Shown: in pieces, positions 9,482 to 19,258 of the stretch
Position numbering within the stretch: the stretch's first letter is position 1
Layout of the letters: every line of letters starts with the position of its first letter
Origin: Selenomonas sp. oral taxon 920
GTDB taxonomy: Bacteria; Bacillota; Negativicutes; Selenomonadales; Selenomonadaceae
Assembly: GCF_001717585.1 (NCBI RefSeq)
Contig: NZ_CP017042.1
Span: 1,642,501 to 1,706,500 of the forward strand
Direction of reading: 5' to 3'
Length of the DNA: 64,000 nt
The notes under the pieces: model-generated
What the model was told of the DNA's origin: nothing
The model's database searches: none
The model's input: the letters and a program-made list of their open reading frames with translations, nothing else
Program-made: the position numbers and the translations under genes

Positions 9482-10171
9482 TTAATGTCTTTCGGTTTTT
9501 GCACCTTCCCGACATCTGCGTCCCGCCTTGCGGAACGGACAGTTGCGGAACATCAGGCAGTGCTCGCAGTCAGGCGGCCGATGTGGCTGCGGTGTTCGCG
9601 CGATGCCCATGATCGCTGTCACGGATTTGCGCGGCACCATGATCGTCGTCGGTGTCAGCGAGACCCCGACGCGCCGCGTCATGTCGAGCAGCGCAAAAAA
9701 TTTTGGCTGCTCCGTGATCGGAAGATCACCGTAGCCAGGACTGAATCGATCCGTCAGATAGCGCCCCTCCGCTTCCACGGCGCTTCGCATATCGCTCTCA
9801 AAATTGTTGCAGATATTTTCGATCGCCGTGCTCGCGCACGCATCCATGATCACAGAGTCGGCGGCATTTGTCACCTCATAACGCATCATCAGCCGCTCGA
9901 CACCGGGGCCGAGCGTCGCTCCAAAGAGGACGACCTCCTCACACGGCTCAAGCATCCGTGGGATGTCATTCCCTGCAAACGTCACGCCGAGCACAGCCCC
10001 ACCTTCAAGAGGAGCGTGACGATACGTCAGGCGCGGTGTCGCCGCCGCAAGCACCTCATCCGTACAGCGCTTGATCTGCGCCGCGATCTCCTCCGTCAGT
10101 TCCTGTCCGCGAAAGCCGAGATACTTTAGAATCTCATTCATATTCAGCGTCGTAAAACGCGGTTCAAACAT
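9482..10171 (-). CDS. Methionine synthase reactivation (AdoMet-binding) domain protein
   Basis: This 229-residue stand-alone protein matches the C-terminal activation domain of MetH, which rebinds AdoMet to re-methylate oxidised cob(II)alamin. Diagnostic stretches are RFSPGYGDLP near residue 150 and MVPRKSVTAIMGI near 185. A C-terminal cysteine cluster (CEHC, then NCPF) may bind a metal. ATG 10171 follows TAGGAGAG. It is the first gene of the operon and is driven from the promoter at 10219-10247. The intact MetH-like machine would be this protein plus the product at 7059-9467. Confidence 0.9.
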   Translation of the reverse strand: MFEPRFTTLNMNEILKYLGFRGQELTEEIAAQIKRCTDEVLAAATPRLTYRHAPLEGGAVLGVTFAGNDIPRMLEPCEEVVLFGATLGPGVERLMMRYEVTNAADSVIMDACASTAIENICNNFESDMRSAVEAEGRYLTDRFSPGYGDLPITEQPKFFALLDMTRRVGVSLTPTTIMVPRKSVTAIMGIARTPQPHRPPDCEHCLMFRNCPFRKAGRRCREGAKTERH

Positions 10172-10218
10172 AATCTCTCCTAATTTTCCGTAATGCTCTA
10201 TAACACACAAGTTAAGAG

Positions 10219-10247
10219 ATTATATCACATTCCGCCGCTCCTCACAA
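10219..10247 (-). promoter_or_regulatory. Promoter of the methionine operon
   Basis: TTGTGA and TATAAT are separated by 17 bases on the minus strand. The leader is only about 40 bases, so there is no room for a SAM or B12 riboswitch. The -35 lies 8 bases from the -35 of the divergent trpD promoter. Confidence 0.75.
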
Positions 10248-10255
10248 ATATACTT

Positions 10256-10284
10256 TTGTCATGCGTTCATAAGTGTGCTATAAT
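10256..10284 (+). promoter_or_regulatory. Promoter of trpD
   Basis: TTGTCA and TATAAT with a 17-base spacer, with TGTGC directly before the -10. The hexamers stand back to back with the methionine operon promoter. No trp leader peptide or attenuator fits in the roughly 40-base leader. Confidence 0.78.
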
Positions 10285-10327
10285 ACTGCCTTGTCATTTT
10301 ATATTGCAACTGTAAGGGGGAAACGGA

Positions 10328-11344
10328 ATGATAAAGGAAGCGATCAAAAAAATCGTAGACAAGCAGGATCTTGGCTACGACGAGGCATATGCGGTCATGA
10401 ATGAAATCATGTCGGGCGAGAGCTCGGCAGTCGAGAACGCCGCCTATCTCGCTGCACTCTCTACGAAAAGCAGCGGCATGGAGACCATTGCGGAGATCTC
10501 AGGATCTGCCGCCGCCATGCGCGCGCACGCGGAGCTGGTCGAACACGACATGGAGGTCATTGACATCGTCGGTACGGGCGGCGACCACTCGGGCAGCATC
10601 AACGTCTCGACGACGGCGTCCTTTCTTGCAGCGGCGGCAGGGCTCAAGGTCTGCAAGCACGGCAACCGTGCAGCCTCCTCGAAGAGCGGCACGGCGGACT
10701 GCCTCGAAGCACTCGGCGTGAACATTGACCAGCCGCCCGAGAAGGTGCGCACGGAACTCAGCTCCGTCGGCATGGCATTTCTCTTTGCCCAGCGTTATCA
10801 TCAGTCGATGAAGCACGTCGGGACAATCCGCCGCGAGCTCGGCATCCGTACGGTGTTCAACATCCTGGGACCGCTCACAAATCCATCGCGCCCCTCCTAT
10901 ATGCTGCTCGGTGTCTACGGAGAGCATCTGCTGCGCCCGCTCGCAAAGGTACTGCCCGAACTTGGCGTGAAGCGTGCACTCATTGTTCATGGAACGGACG
11001 GCATGGACGAGATCTCGGTCGGTGCGCCGACGCTCGTACGCGAGATTGTTGACGGCACGGAGAGCGCCTATGAGATTCGTCCCGAGGACTTCGGCATTGC
11101 GCCCGCATCCAAGGACGCAATCCGTGGAGGCACACCTGAGGAAAACGCTGCCGTCACGCGCGGCATCCTCACGGGTGAGATCACAGACGCGCGCGCCGAT
11201 ATCTGCCTGATGAATGCAGGAGCTGCGATCTACATCGGCGGCGCGGCATCCTCCATCGCCGACGGCATCGCCGCGGCACGTGCTTCCATTGCTGACGGTT
11301 CAGCACACCAAAAACTTGAGGATTTCATCAAAATCTCCCAATAA
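10328..11344 (+). CDS. trpD: Anthranilate phosphoribosyltransferase
   Basis: TrpD joins anthranilate and PRPP in tryptophan synthesis. The 338 residues have family length. [15 protein letters not shown] near residue 80 is the PRPP loop, [12 protein letters not shown] near 106 the anthranilate/PRPP site, and [19 protein letters not shown] near 165 the conserved C-terminal signature. AAGGGGG precedes the ATG. No other trp gene is in the window; the next gene is a transporter 20 bases downstream. A different phosphoribosyl acceptor is possible, but the motifs are those of standard TrpD. Confidence 0.92.
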   Translation: MIKEAIKKIVDKQDLGYDEAYAVMNEIMSGESSAVENAAYLAALSTKSSGMETIAEISGSAAAMRAHAELVEHDMEVIDIVGTGGDHSGSINVSTTASFLAAAAGLKVCKHGNRAASSKSGTADCLEALGVNIDQPPEKVRTELSSVGMAFLFAQRYHQSMKHVGTIRRELGIRTVFNILGPLTNPSRPSYMLLGVYGEHLLRPLAKVLPELGVKRALIVHGTDGMDEISVGAPTLVREIVDGTESAYEIRPEDFGIAPASKDAIRGGTPEENAAVTRGILTGEITDARADICLMNAGAAIYIGGAASSIADGIAAARASIADGSAHQKLEDFIKISQ

Positions 11345-11363
11345 AGGAAAGGATTTTGCATCT

Positions 11364-12302
11364 ATGCAGACACTCGAACGACTCAGTAACTTCGTCTCCC
11401 GCTACATGGCATTCTTCGTTATTCTCATCGCGGGCATCTCACTCTTTCAGCCGTGGACATTCAAGTGGACAGTGCCGTGGATCACCATTCTGCTCGGCAT
11501 CGTCATGTTCGGCATGGGCATGACCCTGCGCTTCGCCGATTTCAAGCTGGTTCTGCAGCGCCCGCGCGACGTCTTCATCGGTACGGTCGCGCAGTTCGGC
11601 ATTATGCCGCTGCTCGCATGGGGGCTTGCACACGCATTTTCACTCCCGCCTGAGCTTGCGGCGGGCGTCATCCTCGTCGGTACCTGCCCCGGCGGAACCT
11701 CATCGAACGTCATGACCTACCTCGCGCGCGGTGATGTAGCACTCTCCGTCTCCATGACGATGGCGTCCACCATCCTTGCACCGATTATGACTCCGCTCCT
11801 CACGCTCTGGCTGGCAGGTCAGTGGATTGACATCCCGGCAGAGAAGATGATGATCTCCATCGCACAGGTTGTCATTGCACCGATCCTCCTCGGTATTCTC
11901 ATCAATCACTTCTTTGAGCGCCCCGTTCAGAAAGCAGTCAAGGTACTCCCTCTCATCTCCGTGGTCGCAATCGTGCTCATTGTCGGCGGTGTCGTCTCCG
12001 CGAATGCGGGACGCATCATCGAGACAGGGGCACTCATCATGGTTGTCGTCATGTGCCACAACCTCCTCGGCTATTCACTGGGCTTCCTTGTCGCAAAGCT
12101 GCTCGGCATGAATATGGCAAAGGTCAAGGCGGTCTCCATCGAGGTCGGCATGCAGAACTCGGGGCTTGCGACCTCACTCGCTCTTCTGCACTTCGGTGCG
12201 GCAGCGGCGATTCCCGGCGCACTCTTCAGCGTTTGGCACAACATCTCGGGGTCACTCGCTGCAAACTACCTATCCAGTCGAATGAAAAAAAAGAACGAGT
12301 AA
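11364..12302 (+). CDS. Bile acid:sodium symporter (BASS/SBF) family transporter
   Basis: This is a 312-residue membrane protein with nine or ten hydrophobic segments. The family's two substrate-site stretches are present: GTCPGGTSSNVMTYLARGD near residue 98 and VSIEVGMQNSGLATS near 255. Bacterial members move organic anions such as pantothenate or keto acids with sodium; the substrate here is unknown. ATG 11364 lies 20 bases after the trpD stop with AAAGGA upstream, so it is cotranscribed with trpD. A longer reading from 11214 lies wholly inside trpD and is not used. Confidence 0.9.
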   Translation: MQTLERLSNFVSRYMAFFVILIAGISLFQPWTFKWTVPWITILLGIVMFGMGMTLRFADFKLVLQRPRDVFIGTVAQFGIMPLLAWGLAHAFSLPPELAAGVILVGTCPGGTSSNVMTYLARGDVALSVSMTMASTILAPIMTPLLTLWLAGQWIDIPAEKMMISIAQVVIAPILLGILINHFFERPVQKAVKVLPLISVVAIVLIVGGVVSANAGRIIETGALIMVVVMCHNLLGYSLGFLVAKLLGMNMAKVKAVSIEVGMQNSGLATSLALLHFGAAAAIPGALFSVWHNISGSLAANYLSSRMKKKNE

Positions 12303-12317
12303 AAGTTTCCCGCAGCT

Positions 12318-12356
12318 CCTCCAAAAAATCTAGGACGTTTGGAGGGGTTTTTTTAT
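12318..12356 (+). terminator. Terminator of the trpD-transporter operon
   Basis: CCTCCAAA pairs with TTTGGAGG across a 15-base loop and is followed by seven to eight T residues. It lies 16 bases after the transporter stop. Confidence 0.82.
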
Positions 12357-12459
12357 TTATGTTGAATTATAACAGACTGAGAGAAACAATCCTCGCTTCC
12401 ACGGTATTGGATGCAGGTTGTCAGCGCCGTTTGTGCGTATTATCAAAAGAGGTGAAGGA

Positions 12460-14430
12460 ATGAAATTAAAGACAAAAATGCTCCTGTGGATTGGAACGCC
12501 GCTCGTCGTGATTTTTACCGCGATGGCAGTGTTCTCCTACTGGCAGGCGAGCGACATGATCGAGAAGGCAACGGAACGCGAGATGCGTGCGCTCTCGGAG
12601 TTTCACGCCGAGGAAGTCAATCGCATGGTTGAGGGACCGAAGGGAATCCTCGAAGGCGTCGGCCGCGTATGGTCGACGAATATACCGACGGATGAGCGGT
12701 TCCTTCAAACAGCGAAGGACTTCACCGCACGTCCGGACATTGATTCCCTCTATATGGGTTTCCCGCGCGAGACAAACCGCCCCTTCCTCTACAGCGAGGA
12801 GGGCATTGTTCCTCTTGATGAGTTCGACGCAACGAGCCGTCCGTGGTACAAACTCGCAGAATCCAAGGAGGGTGTACAGCTCAACGAGGTCTCTGCAAAT
12901 GAGCGCACCGGCAAGCCGACGCTTGCCCTGACCCGCGCCATCCGTCACGAAGGCCAGCTGCTCGCCGTGATGGGACTCGAGACTAACTTTGCCGATATTC
13001 AGAATATCGTCGCAAAGATCAAGATCCGCGAACATGGCGCTGCATTCCTCCTCGATGATAAGGGACGCTTCATCTACCACTCTGCTCTCGGACTCGACGA
13101 CAATGTGCATGCACAGGGCGAGGAAGATGCGCGCCGCCTCCTCTCAAAGGAGCCTATTTTCTTTACCAACACATACGCAGGTGTTGAGAACTACTACGCT
13201 GTCCATCCGGTCGGCACAACGGGCTGGTCGCTTGTCCTCTTCGTGCCGAAGGCAGAGGTGCTCGCCGATGTAAACAACCTCAAATGGACGATGATTGTGG
13301 GACTTCTCGTCTCCCTCGCCCTTCTCTGCGGTCTGCTCTATAAAATTGCCGACTCGATTGCAGGCCCCCTTGAGAATATGGCAGGGGCAGCGCAGGAGGT
13401 GGCAAAGGGCAATCTCGCCATCGTCCCGCCCCAGATGGATCGCGATGACGAGATCGGACAGCTCCACAACTCCCTGCTCACAATGGTCAAGAACCTGCGT
13501 GAGCTGATTCAGAAGACGGCACAGACCTCCGAACAGCTCGCCGCCGCCTCCGAGCAGCTGACTGCCTCGGCAGATCAGTCGGCACAGGGCGCACAGAGTG
13601 CAGCCGAAGCGATCGTGAAAATCACGGGCAGCACCATCGAGCAGAATGAGGTTGTCGATCAGTCCTTTAAGACGGTAGACGGCATCACTCACGCGATCAA
13701 CGAGATCACGATGGGAATCTCGGATGTCTCCGCCGCAACTCATCGTGCCGAAACAGCAACAGTCGAGGGACAGCAGGGACTCGGCATTGCCGTGAGAGGC
13801 ATGGACGTGCTCAACCAGAGTGCAAGCGACGTCTCCGATGCTGTCACGGCGCTCTATGAGAGCTCCAAGCGCATCTCCGAGATCGTCGAGATGATTACCG
13901 AGATCGCGGGACAAACAAACCTCCTCGCCCTCAACGCGGCCATCGAAGCAGCACGCGCGGGTGAACAGGGACGCGGCTTTGCCGTCGTTGCCGAGGAGGT
14001 ACGCAAGCTCGCCGAGCAGTCCGAGACAGCGGCGCAGGAGATCACAGAGCTCATCACCGAGAACGCAAACCGCATCGAGGACACGTTCAAGGTCATGCAG
14101 GAGCAGAGAGAACACGTCGGTGAGGGCGTCAAGCATGTCAATCAGGCGGGCGAACAGTTCGATCGTATCGCGGGTGTTGTGAGCGAGCTCACCGAGAAGG
14201 TGGACGCAATCCTGAAGAGCACCGAGGGTATCAAGGCGGGCAGTGACCGCATGACCAATTCGGTGAAAGCCGTACAGAAGGTCTCGAACGCTGTCCACAC
14301 AGAGGCAGAGAACGTCTCTGCTGTTTCTGAGGAACAGGCAGCCTCCATGCAGGAGATTGCGGCATCCAGTCAGACCCTTGCACAGCTCGCACAGGATCTG
14401 CAGCGGATTGTTGGCGGCTTCAAACTCTAA
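12460..14430 (+). CDS. Methyl-accepting chemotaxis protein with extracytoplasmic Cache sensor (copy 1)
   Basis: This 656-residue chemoreceptor has a transmembrane segment at about 7-27, an extracytoplasmic double-Cache sensor to about 280 ([12 protein letters not shown] near 125), a second membrane segment near 283-303, a HAMP linker to about 360 and a long cytoplasmic coiled coil. The hairpin tip [20 protein letters not shown], the CheA/CheW contact, is near residue 480. ATG 12460 has AGGTGAAGG upstream. A close paralogue follows at 14610, so a ligand-specific pair is likely. The ligand is unknown; the RxWY pattern is seen in Cache domains that bind amino acids and other small molecules. Confidence 0.93.
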   Translation: MKLKTKMLLWIGTPLVVIFTAMAVFSYWQASDMIEKATEREMRALSEFHAEEVNRMVEGPKGILEGVGRVWSTNIPTDERFLQTAKDFTARPDIDSLYMGFPRETNRPFLYSEEGIVPLDEFDATSRPWYKLAESKEGVQLNEVSANERTGKPTLALTRAIRHEGQLLAVMGLETNFADIQNIVAKIKIREHGAAFLLDDKGRFIYHSALGLDDNVHAQGEEDARRLLSKEPIFFTNTYAGVENYYAVHPVGTTGWSLVLFVPKAEVLADVNNLKWTMIVGLLVSLALLCGLLYKIADSIAGPLENMAGAAQEVAKGNLAIVPPQMDRDDEIGQLHNSLLTMVKNLRELIQKTAQTSEQLAAASEQLTASADQSAQGAQSAAEAIVKITGSTIEQNEVVDQSFKTVDGITHAINEITMGISDVSAATHRAETATVEGQQGLGIAVRGMDVLNQSASDVSDAVTALYESSKRISEIVEMITEIAGQTNLLALNAAIEAARAGEQGRGFAVVAEEVRKLAEQSETAAQEITELITENANRIEDTFKVMQEQREHVGEGVKHVNQAGEQFDRIAGVVSELTEKVDAILKSTEGIKAGSDRMTNSVKAVQKVSNAVHTEAENVSAVSEEQAASMQEIAASSQTLAQLAQDLQRIVGGFKL

Positions 14431-14447
14431 CCAATCAAATTTGACAA

Positions 14448-14485
14448 AGAAGGCACCGTTCGTACAGAGCGGTGCCTTCTTTTTG
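14448..14485 (+). terminator. Terminator after chemoreceptor 1
   Basis: An 11-base perfect stem (AGAAGGCACCG with its complement) and a 12-base loop are followed by a T-run. The two chemoreceptor genes are therefore separate transcription units. Confidence 0.85.
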
Positions 14486-14609
14486 TATCATTTTAATTTA
14501 TTAAATTCGAATTTACACTTTATTTCGCTTTATTAAAGGGTAATGTGTTTTTATGTCGAATGCTTACAGATAGGTTTTTTCGGAGCGCATACAGAAAGGA
14601 GTTGGTGTT

Positions 14610-16571
14610 ATGAAGCTGCAGTCGAAGATGCTCCTCTGGATCGGAGGATCGTTCATCGCAATCTTTATTGCGATGGCAGCATTCTCCTACTGGGAAGCGA
14701 GCAGGATGATCGCGTCGGCAACACAGCGAGAGATGAAGGCTCTCGCCGAGTACCACGCCGAGGAGATCAACAGTCTGGTACAGGAACAACGCGGTATATT
14801 GGAGGGTCTTGGACAGATATGGTCAACGGAGCTGCCGTCCACAGATGCCTTTACTTCTGCAGCGGCGGACTTCAATGCACGGCCTGACATCGACGGCATC
14901 TATCTCGGCATCCCCGGCCGTGACTTCCTTTACGGACACGAGCGCATTGTACCAAAGGAGGAGTTTGACCCAACCACACGCCCGTGGTACCGAATTGCGA
15001 AGGAGAATGACGGCGTACAGGTCTCGGAGGTATTCATCAACAAATTCCATCAAAAGAAGGTCTTTGCCCTAAGCCGTGCGCTTCATCCAAGTGACGGAAC
15101 GGAAGCAGTTCTCGGGATGGATGTCCCCTTCTCCAGTGTGGAAAAAACCGTCGCCGCCTTCAAGATCCGCGAAAGCGGTGCCGCCTTCCTGCTCGACGAC
15201 AAGGGACGCTTTATCTGCCATTCGGTGCTGACAATGGACAACAACGTCCACGAGCAGGGCGAGGAGGCAGCAAAACGCTTCCTTTCGAAGGAGCCGCTCT
15301 TCTTTGAATCCAGCTATCAGGATGTCGACTACTACTACGCCGTCCACCCTGTCGGCAATACAGGCTGGTCGCTCGTCCTATTTGTGCCGAAGGCAGAGGT
15401 GCTCGCCGATGTGAACACCCTGAAATGGGCAATGATAGCGGGGCTGCTCCTCGCCCTCGCCCTCCTCTCCGGGCTGCTCTACGCGATCGCACGCTCGATT
15501 GCAGGGCCGCTCGAGAATATGGCCGCAGCGGCAACCGAGGTTGCAAAAGGAAATCTCGGCATCGTTCCGCCCGAACTGAATCGCACGGATGAGATCGGAC
15601 AGCTGCACAACGCATTTCTCGCGATGGTCAAGGGGCTGCGCGAACTCATTCAGAGCGCGGCACAGACTGCAGAGCAGGTTGCCGCTGCCTCCGAACAGCT
15701 GACCGCATCGGCAGATCAGTCGGCACAGGGGGCGCAGCACGCAGCCGAGGCAATCGTCAAGATCACGGGCAGCACCGTCGAGCAGCGCGAGGTCGTCGAC
15801 GAGTCCTTCCAGACAGTGGATCGGATCACGCACGCCATCAATGATATCACCAACGGGATCACGGATGTCTCTGCGGCAACGCAGCGCGCGCAGACTGCCA
15901 CAGTCGAGGGACAGCAGGGGCTCGGCATTGCCGTGAAGGGGATGGATGTCCTCAATCAGAGCGCACAGGATGTCGGCGATGCCGTGACGGCACTCTATGA
16001 GAGCTCCAAGCGCATCTCCGAGATCGTCGAGATGATTACAGAAATTGCGGGACAGACGAACCTCCTCGCTCTCAACGCCGCCATTGAAGCGGCGCGGGCA
16101 GGCGAACAGGGACGAGGCTTTGCCGTCGTCGCCGAGGAGGTCCGAAAGCTTGCCGAACAGTCTGAGAATGCTGCGCAGGAGATCACGGAGCTCATCACAG
16201 AGAATGCGAACCGTATTGAGAGCACGTTCAAGGTCATGCAGGAACAGAAGGAACGGGTTGGCGAGGGCGTCACACAGGTCAATCAGGCGGGCGAACAGTT
16301 CGACCGCATTGCAGGCGTCGTCAAAGAACTCTCGCATAAGGTGGACACGATTCTGAAGAGCACCGAGGGCATCAAGGCGGGAAGCGAGCAGATGTTCAAC
16401 TCTGTCGAATCGGTGCAGAAGGTCTCGAATGCCGTGAGTTCCGAGGCGGAGAACGTCTCTGCCGTCTCCGAGCAGCAGGCAGCTTCCATGCAGGAGATTG
16501 CGGCTGCAAGCCAGACACTCGCACAGCTTGCACAAGATCTGCAGCGGCTTGTGGGACGCTTCCAACTCTGA
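14610..16571 (+). CDS. Methyl-accepting chemotaxis protein with extracytoplasmic Cache sensor (copy 2)
   Basis: This 653-residue paralogue of the preceding receptor has the same architecture: membrane anchor at 7-27, Cache sensor with [13 protein letters not shown] near 125, second membrane segment near 280-300, HAMP and signalling coiled coil. From HAMP to the C-terminus the two proteins are nearly identical, whereas the sensor halves differ in many positions. That pattern fits duplication followed by sensor divergence, or gene conversion of the signalling half. The ATG follows GAAAGGAG. The 124-base leader after the upstream terminator has TAAAGGG and, about a dozen bases on, TGTCGAA, which faintly resembles a flagellar sigma-28 promoter. 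Confidence 0.93.
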   Translation: MKLQSKMLLWIGGSFIAIFIAMAAFSYWEASRMIASATQREMKALAEYHAEEINSLVQEQRGILEGLGQIWSTELPSTDAFTSAAADFNARPDIDGIYLGIPGRDFLYGHERIVPKEEFDPTTRPWYRIAKENDGVQVSEVFINKFHQKKVFALSRALHPSDGTEAVLGMDVPFSSVEKTVAAFKIRESGAAFLLDDKGRFICHSVLTMDNNVHEQGEEAAKRFLSKEPLFFESSYQDVDYYYAVHPVGNTGWSLVLFVPKAEVLADVNTLKWAMIAGLLLALALLSGLLYAIARSIAGPLENMAAAATEVAKGNLGIVPPELNRTDEIGQLHNAFLAMVKGLRELIQSAAQTAEQVAAASEQLTASADQSAQGAQHAAEAIVKITGSTVEQREVVDESFQTVDRITHAINDITNGITDVSAATQRAQTATVEGQQGLGIAVKGMDVLNQSAQDVGDAVTALYESSKRISEIVEMITEIAGQTNLLALNAAIEAARAGEQGRGFAVVAEEVRKLAEQSENAAQEITELITENANRIESTFKVMQEQKERVGEGVTQVNQAGEQFDRIAGVVKELSHKVDTILKSTEGIKAGSEQMFNSVESVQKVSNAVSSEAENVSAVSEQQAASMQEIAAASQTLAQLAQDLQRLVGRFQL

Positions 16572-16594
16572 GTGTTTCTGTTGAAACCATACAC

Positions 16595-16625
16595 AAAGGG
16601 GCTGCCCCGTTGGGGCAGCCCCTTT
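16595..16625. terminator. Strong hairpin between convergent chemoreceptor 2 and sdhB
   Basis: A perfect 14-base GC-rich stem (16595-16608 with 16612-16625) has a 3-base loop. Neither side has a long T-run, so intrinsic termination is likely but not certain. Confidence 0.65.
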
Positions 16626-16654
16626 GCTGTTCCGATTCTCGCCGAGAATACGGA

Positions 16655-17407
16655 TTAGTGATTGAACATATTGCGCAGTGCCTGCTTGTTGACCTCACGG
16701 TTCAGCTGTGCAAGATGCTGCGTAAGCTTGATGCTCTTCGGACAGACGCGCTCGCAGTTCTGGCTGTTGCCGCAGCTTGTGATGCCGCCCTTCTCCATCA
16801 GCGCATTCAGGCGCTTCGGTGCGTCGAACTTCCCGAGCGGATGGAGGTTGAAGAGAAGCGTCTGCGCCGTCGGTGCGGGACCGATGAAGTCAGACTGCGG
16901 CCCGACATTCGGGCACGCCTCAAGGCAGCAGCCGCAGGTCATGCAGTGTGAGAGCTCATAGCACGTCTCTGCCGTATACGGATTCTGGATCGGGGCATCC
17001 TTGTTGTCCCATGTACCGTCCACCTCGACCCAGCCATGGATGCGCTTGAGGCTCTCAAACATGACCGAGCGGTCGATAAGAAGGTCGCGGATCACGGGGA
17101 ACGTACGCGCCGGCTGGACGCGGATCGGCTGCGTGAGGTTGTCGACCAGTGCGCAGCATGCCTGCTGTGCGTGGCCATTGATGACCATCATGCACGCACC
17201 GCAGACCTTCTCAAGGCAGTTGCACTCCCAGACCGGAGGCGGAACGCGCTTGCCGTCCACCGTCACGGGGTTCTTCTGGATCTCCATGAGGGACGCAACG
17301 ACGTTGAGACCGGGACGATAGTCGACCTCGAACTCCTGCGTATAGGGGTTCTCGTTCGGTCCATCCTGACGCTCGATGATAAAACGAACTTTTTTCTGTT
17401 CTGCCAT
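16655..17407 (-). CDS. sdhB: Fumarate reductase/succinate dehydrogenase iron-sulfur subunit
   Basis: This 250-residue subunit carries electrons between the flavoprotein and the membrane haem subunit. Three cysteine groups fit the usual clusters: CNCLEKVCGACMM near residue 63 plus a later cysteine for [2Fe-2S], and CMTCGCCLEACP near 155 with CGNSQNCERVCPKS near 210 for [4Fe-4S] and [3Fe-4S]. It is the last gene of sdhC-sdhA-sdhB, starting 15 bases after the sdhA stop. The C-A-B order with a single cytochrome subunit is that of Wolinella fumarate reductase and Bacillus succinate dehydrogenase. In an anaerobic fermenter, fumarate reduction is the likelier direction. Confidence 0.95.
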   Translation of the reverse strand: MAEQKKVRFIIERQDGPNENPYTQEFEVDYRPGLNVVASLMEIQKNPVTVDGKRVPPPVWECNCLEKVCGACMMVINGHAQQACCALVDNLTQPIRVQPARTFPVIRDLLIDRSVMFESLKRIHGWVEVDGTWDNKDAPIQNPYTAETCYELSHCMTCGCCLEACPNVGPQSDFIGPAPTAQTLLFNLHPLGKFDAPKRLNALMEKGGITSCGNSQNCERVCPKSIKLTQHLAQLNREVNKQALRNMFNH

Positions 17408-17422
17408 GACTTCTATCCTCCC

Positions 17423-19234
17423 TTACTCCTTCTTGGCGACGGCGTAGTTACGCGCACGCGCCTTGATGAGCGAATGCTCGAAATCCATGTAGCTGACCTG
17501 AGGCTCCTCGGTCTTCGGATCGTAGTCCACGATGGAGGTCTTCATGAAACGCTCATCGTCACGGCCGTAGAACATGAGCTCACCTGCCTCATCCGTCATA
17601 CGTTCGCCCTTGTCGTCAAGCAGGATCTTCGCATGTGCGCCGCGGCTCTCGTCACGGCAGCGTGCCGCCTTCGTAACCGCCATCGCATAGAGGATCATGT
17701 TGCGGAGCTGACGCACGAACATGGCTTCCTGGTTCGCCCATGTGCCGTGATCGGTCACACCGATATCATCCCAACGCTTGAGGATGTCCTTGAGCTTCTC
17801 AAGGCAGATATCAAGACCCTTGTTGTCACGCTCGATCGAGACGTAGTCGTACATGATCTCGCCCATCTCCTGATGGAGTTTGTGCGCATTCTCGGAGCCT
17901 GTCATGTTGCGGATCTTGTCGAACTCCGCGACACATTCCTTGCGTGCCGTCTCGAGTTCTTCCTCCGTGAGTGCCGTGCCGAGCTCGCCGCTGCGTGCCC
18001 AGCGCAGAGCCTCAGGACCCGCAACGTAGCCGGAGTAGCTCGCCGAGAGAAGCGAGTTCGCCCCGAGACGGTTCGCACCGTGATACTGGTGATCGCACTC
18101 GCCCGCCGCCATGAGACCGGGGATGTTCGTGTGGTGCATACGGTCGACCCAGATGCCGCCCATCGAGTAGTGCACAGACGGGAAGATCTCCATCGGCACC
18201 TTGCGCGGATCCTGACCGACGAACTCGGAGTACATCTCGAGAATGCCGCCGAGCTTGTGCTCGAGGTAGTCCGCAGGGATGTGCGAGAGGTCGAGGTAGA
18301 CGCGGCGGTCGTTGTTGACACCGAGCCCCATGTGTACGCAGACCTTGAAGATCGCGCGTGAGGCAACGTCACGCGGAACGAGGTTGCCGTATGCGGGGTA
18401 CATCTCCTCAAGGAAGTACCAAGGCTTTCCGTCCTTGTACGTCCAGACGCGTCCGCCCTCACCGCGGCACGCCTCGGACATGAGACGGTTCTTATCCGAG
18501 CCGGGGATTGCGGTCGGATGGATCTGGATGAACTCGGGGTTGCCGATGTGCGCGCCCTGCTGGTATGCGGAGGAGACCGCCGAGCCGTTGCAGATGGTCG
18601 ATGCCGTGCAGCGACCGAACACCTGTCCGGGGCCACCCGTCGCGAGGATGACGACATCCGCAGGGAATGCCTTGATCTCGTTTGAGTTCATGTTCTGTGC
18701 GACCAGACCGCGGACGATGCCGTCCTTGTTCTTGATCGCGCGGATGTATTCCCAGAACTCGTATTTCGTGATCTTGCCCTTGACCTCCCAACGGCGCACC
18801 TGCTCGTCGAGTGCATAGAGAAGCTGCTGCCCCGTCGTAGAACCGGCAAAGACCGTGCGCTTGTTCTTCTGTCCGCCGAAGTTGCGCAGATCGAGTACGC
18901 CCTCGGGCGTACGGTTGAACGGAACACCCATGCGGTCAAACATCTTGACGAGCTTCGGTGCTGCCTCAACCATGCCCTTGACCGCAAGCTGGTCGGCAAG
19001 GAAGTCGCCGCCGTAAACGGTGTCGTCGAAATGCTCGTAGACACTGTCGTGCTCGCCCTTTGTATCCATGCAGGCATTCATGCCGCCCTGTGCGCAGAGC
19101 GAGTGCGAACGCTTCACCGGGCAATAGGAAAAGAGGTCGACCTTACCGCCGCCCTCGCAGATCTTCAGTGCTGCAAGAAGTCCCGCAAGACCGCCGCCGA
19201 TGATCGCAATGTTGTTTTCTGGTAGCTTAGCCAT
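17423..19234 (-). CDS. sdhA: Fumarate reductase/succinate dehydrogenase flavoprotein subunit
   Basis: This 603-residue catalytic subunit interconverts fumarate and succinate. IIGGGLAGLLAALKI at residues 10 to 24 is the FAD dinucleotide fold. RSHSLCAQGG near 43 contains the histidine that carries covalent FAD. IQIHPTAIPG near 240, HHTNIPG near 368 and GANRLGANSLLSA near 388 hold substrate-site histidines and arginines. Length is normal. It stands between the cytochrome and iron-sulfur genes with gaps of 24 and 15 bases, so all three are one transcript. Confidence 0.96.
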   Translation of the reverse strand: MAKLPENNIAIIGGGLAGLLAALKICEGGGKVDLFSYCPVKRSHSLCAQGGMNACMDTKGEHDSVYEHFDDTVYGGDFLADQLAVKGMVEAAPKLVKMFDRMGVPFNRTPEGVLDLRNFGGQKNKRTVFAGSTTGQQLLYALDEQVRRWEVKGKITKYEFWEYIRAIKNKDGIVRGLVAQNMNSNEIKAFPADVVILATGGPGQVFGRCTASTICNGSAVSSAYQQGAHIGNPEFIQIHPTAIPGSDKNRLMSEACRGEGGRVWTYKDGKPWYFLEEMYPAYGNLVPRDVASRAIFKVCVHMGLGVNNDRRVYLDLSHIPADYLEHKLGGILEMYSEFVGQDPRKVPMEIFPSVHYSMGGIWVDRMHHTNIPGLMAAGECDHQYHGANRLGANSLLSASYSGYVAGPEALRWARSGELGTALTEEELETARKECVAEFDKIRNMTGSENAHKLHQEMGEIMYDYVSIERDNKGLDICLEKLKDILKRWDDIGVTDHGTWANQEAMFVRQLRNMILYAMAVTKAARCRDESRGAHAKILLDDKGERMTDEAGELMFYGRDDERFMKTSIVDYDPKTEEPQVSYMDFEHSLIKARARNYAVAKKE

Positions 19235-19258
19235 TCTTACTCTCCTTTGCTGCGGTTC

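Noticed and set aside
10172-10218. A SAM or cobalamin riboswitch before the methionine operon
   Set aside because: The leader is only about 40 bases and lacks conserved blocks of either class.
13144-16565. Long minus-strand frames opposite both chemoreceptor genes
   Set aside because: They are mirror frames of repetitive coiled-coil codons and repeat because the genes are paralogues.
12460-16571. A composite mobile element, because of the long direct repeats
   Set aside because: The repeats are the coding halves of two paralogous receptors; there is no transposase, terminal inverted repeat or target duplication.
17036-18361. A 441-codon plus-strand open frame
   Set aside because: It is antisense to sdhB and sdhA, whose motifs are certain.
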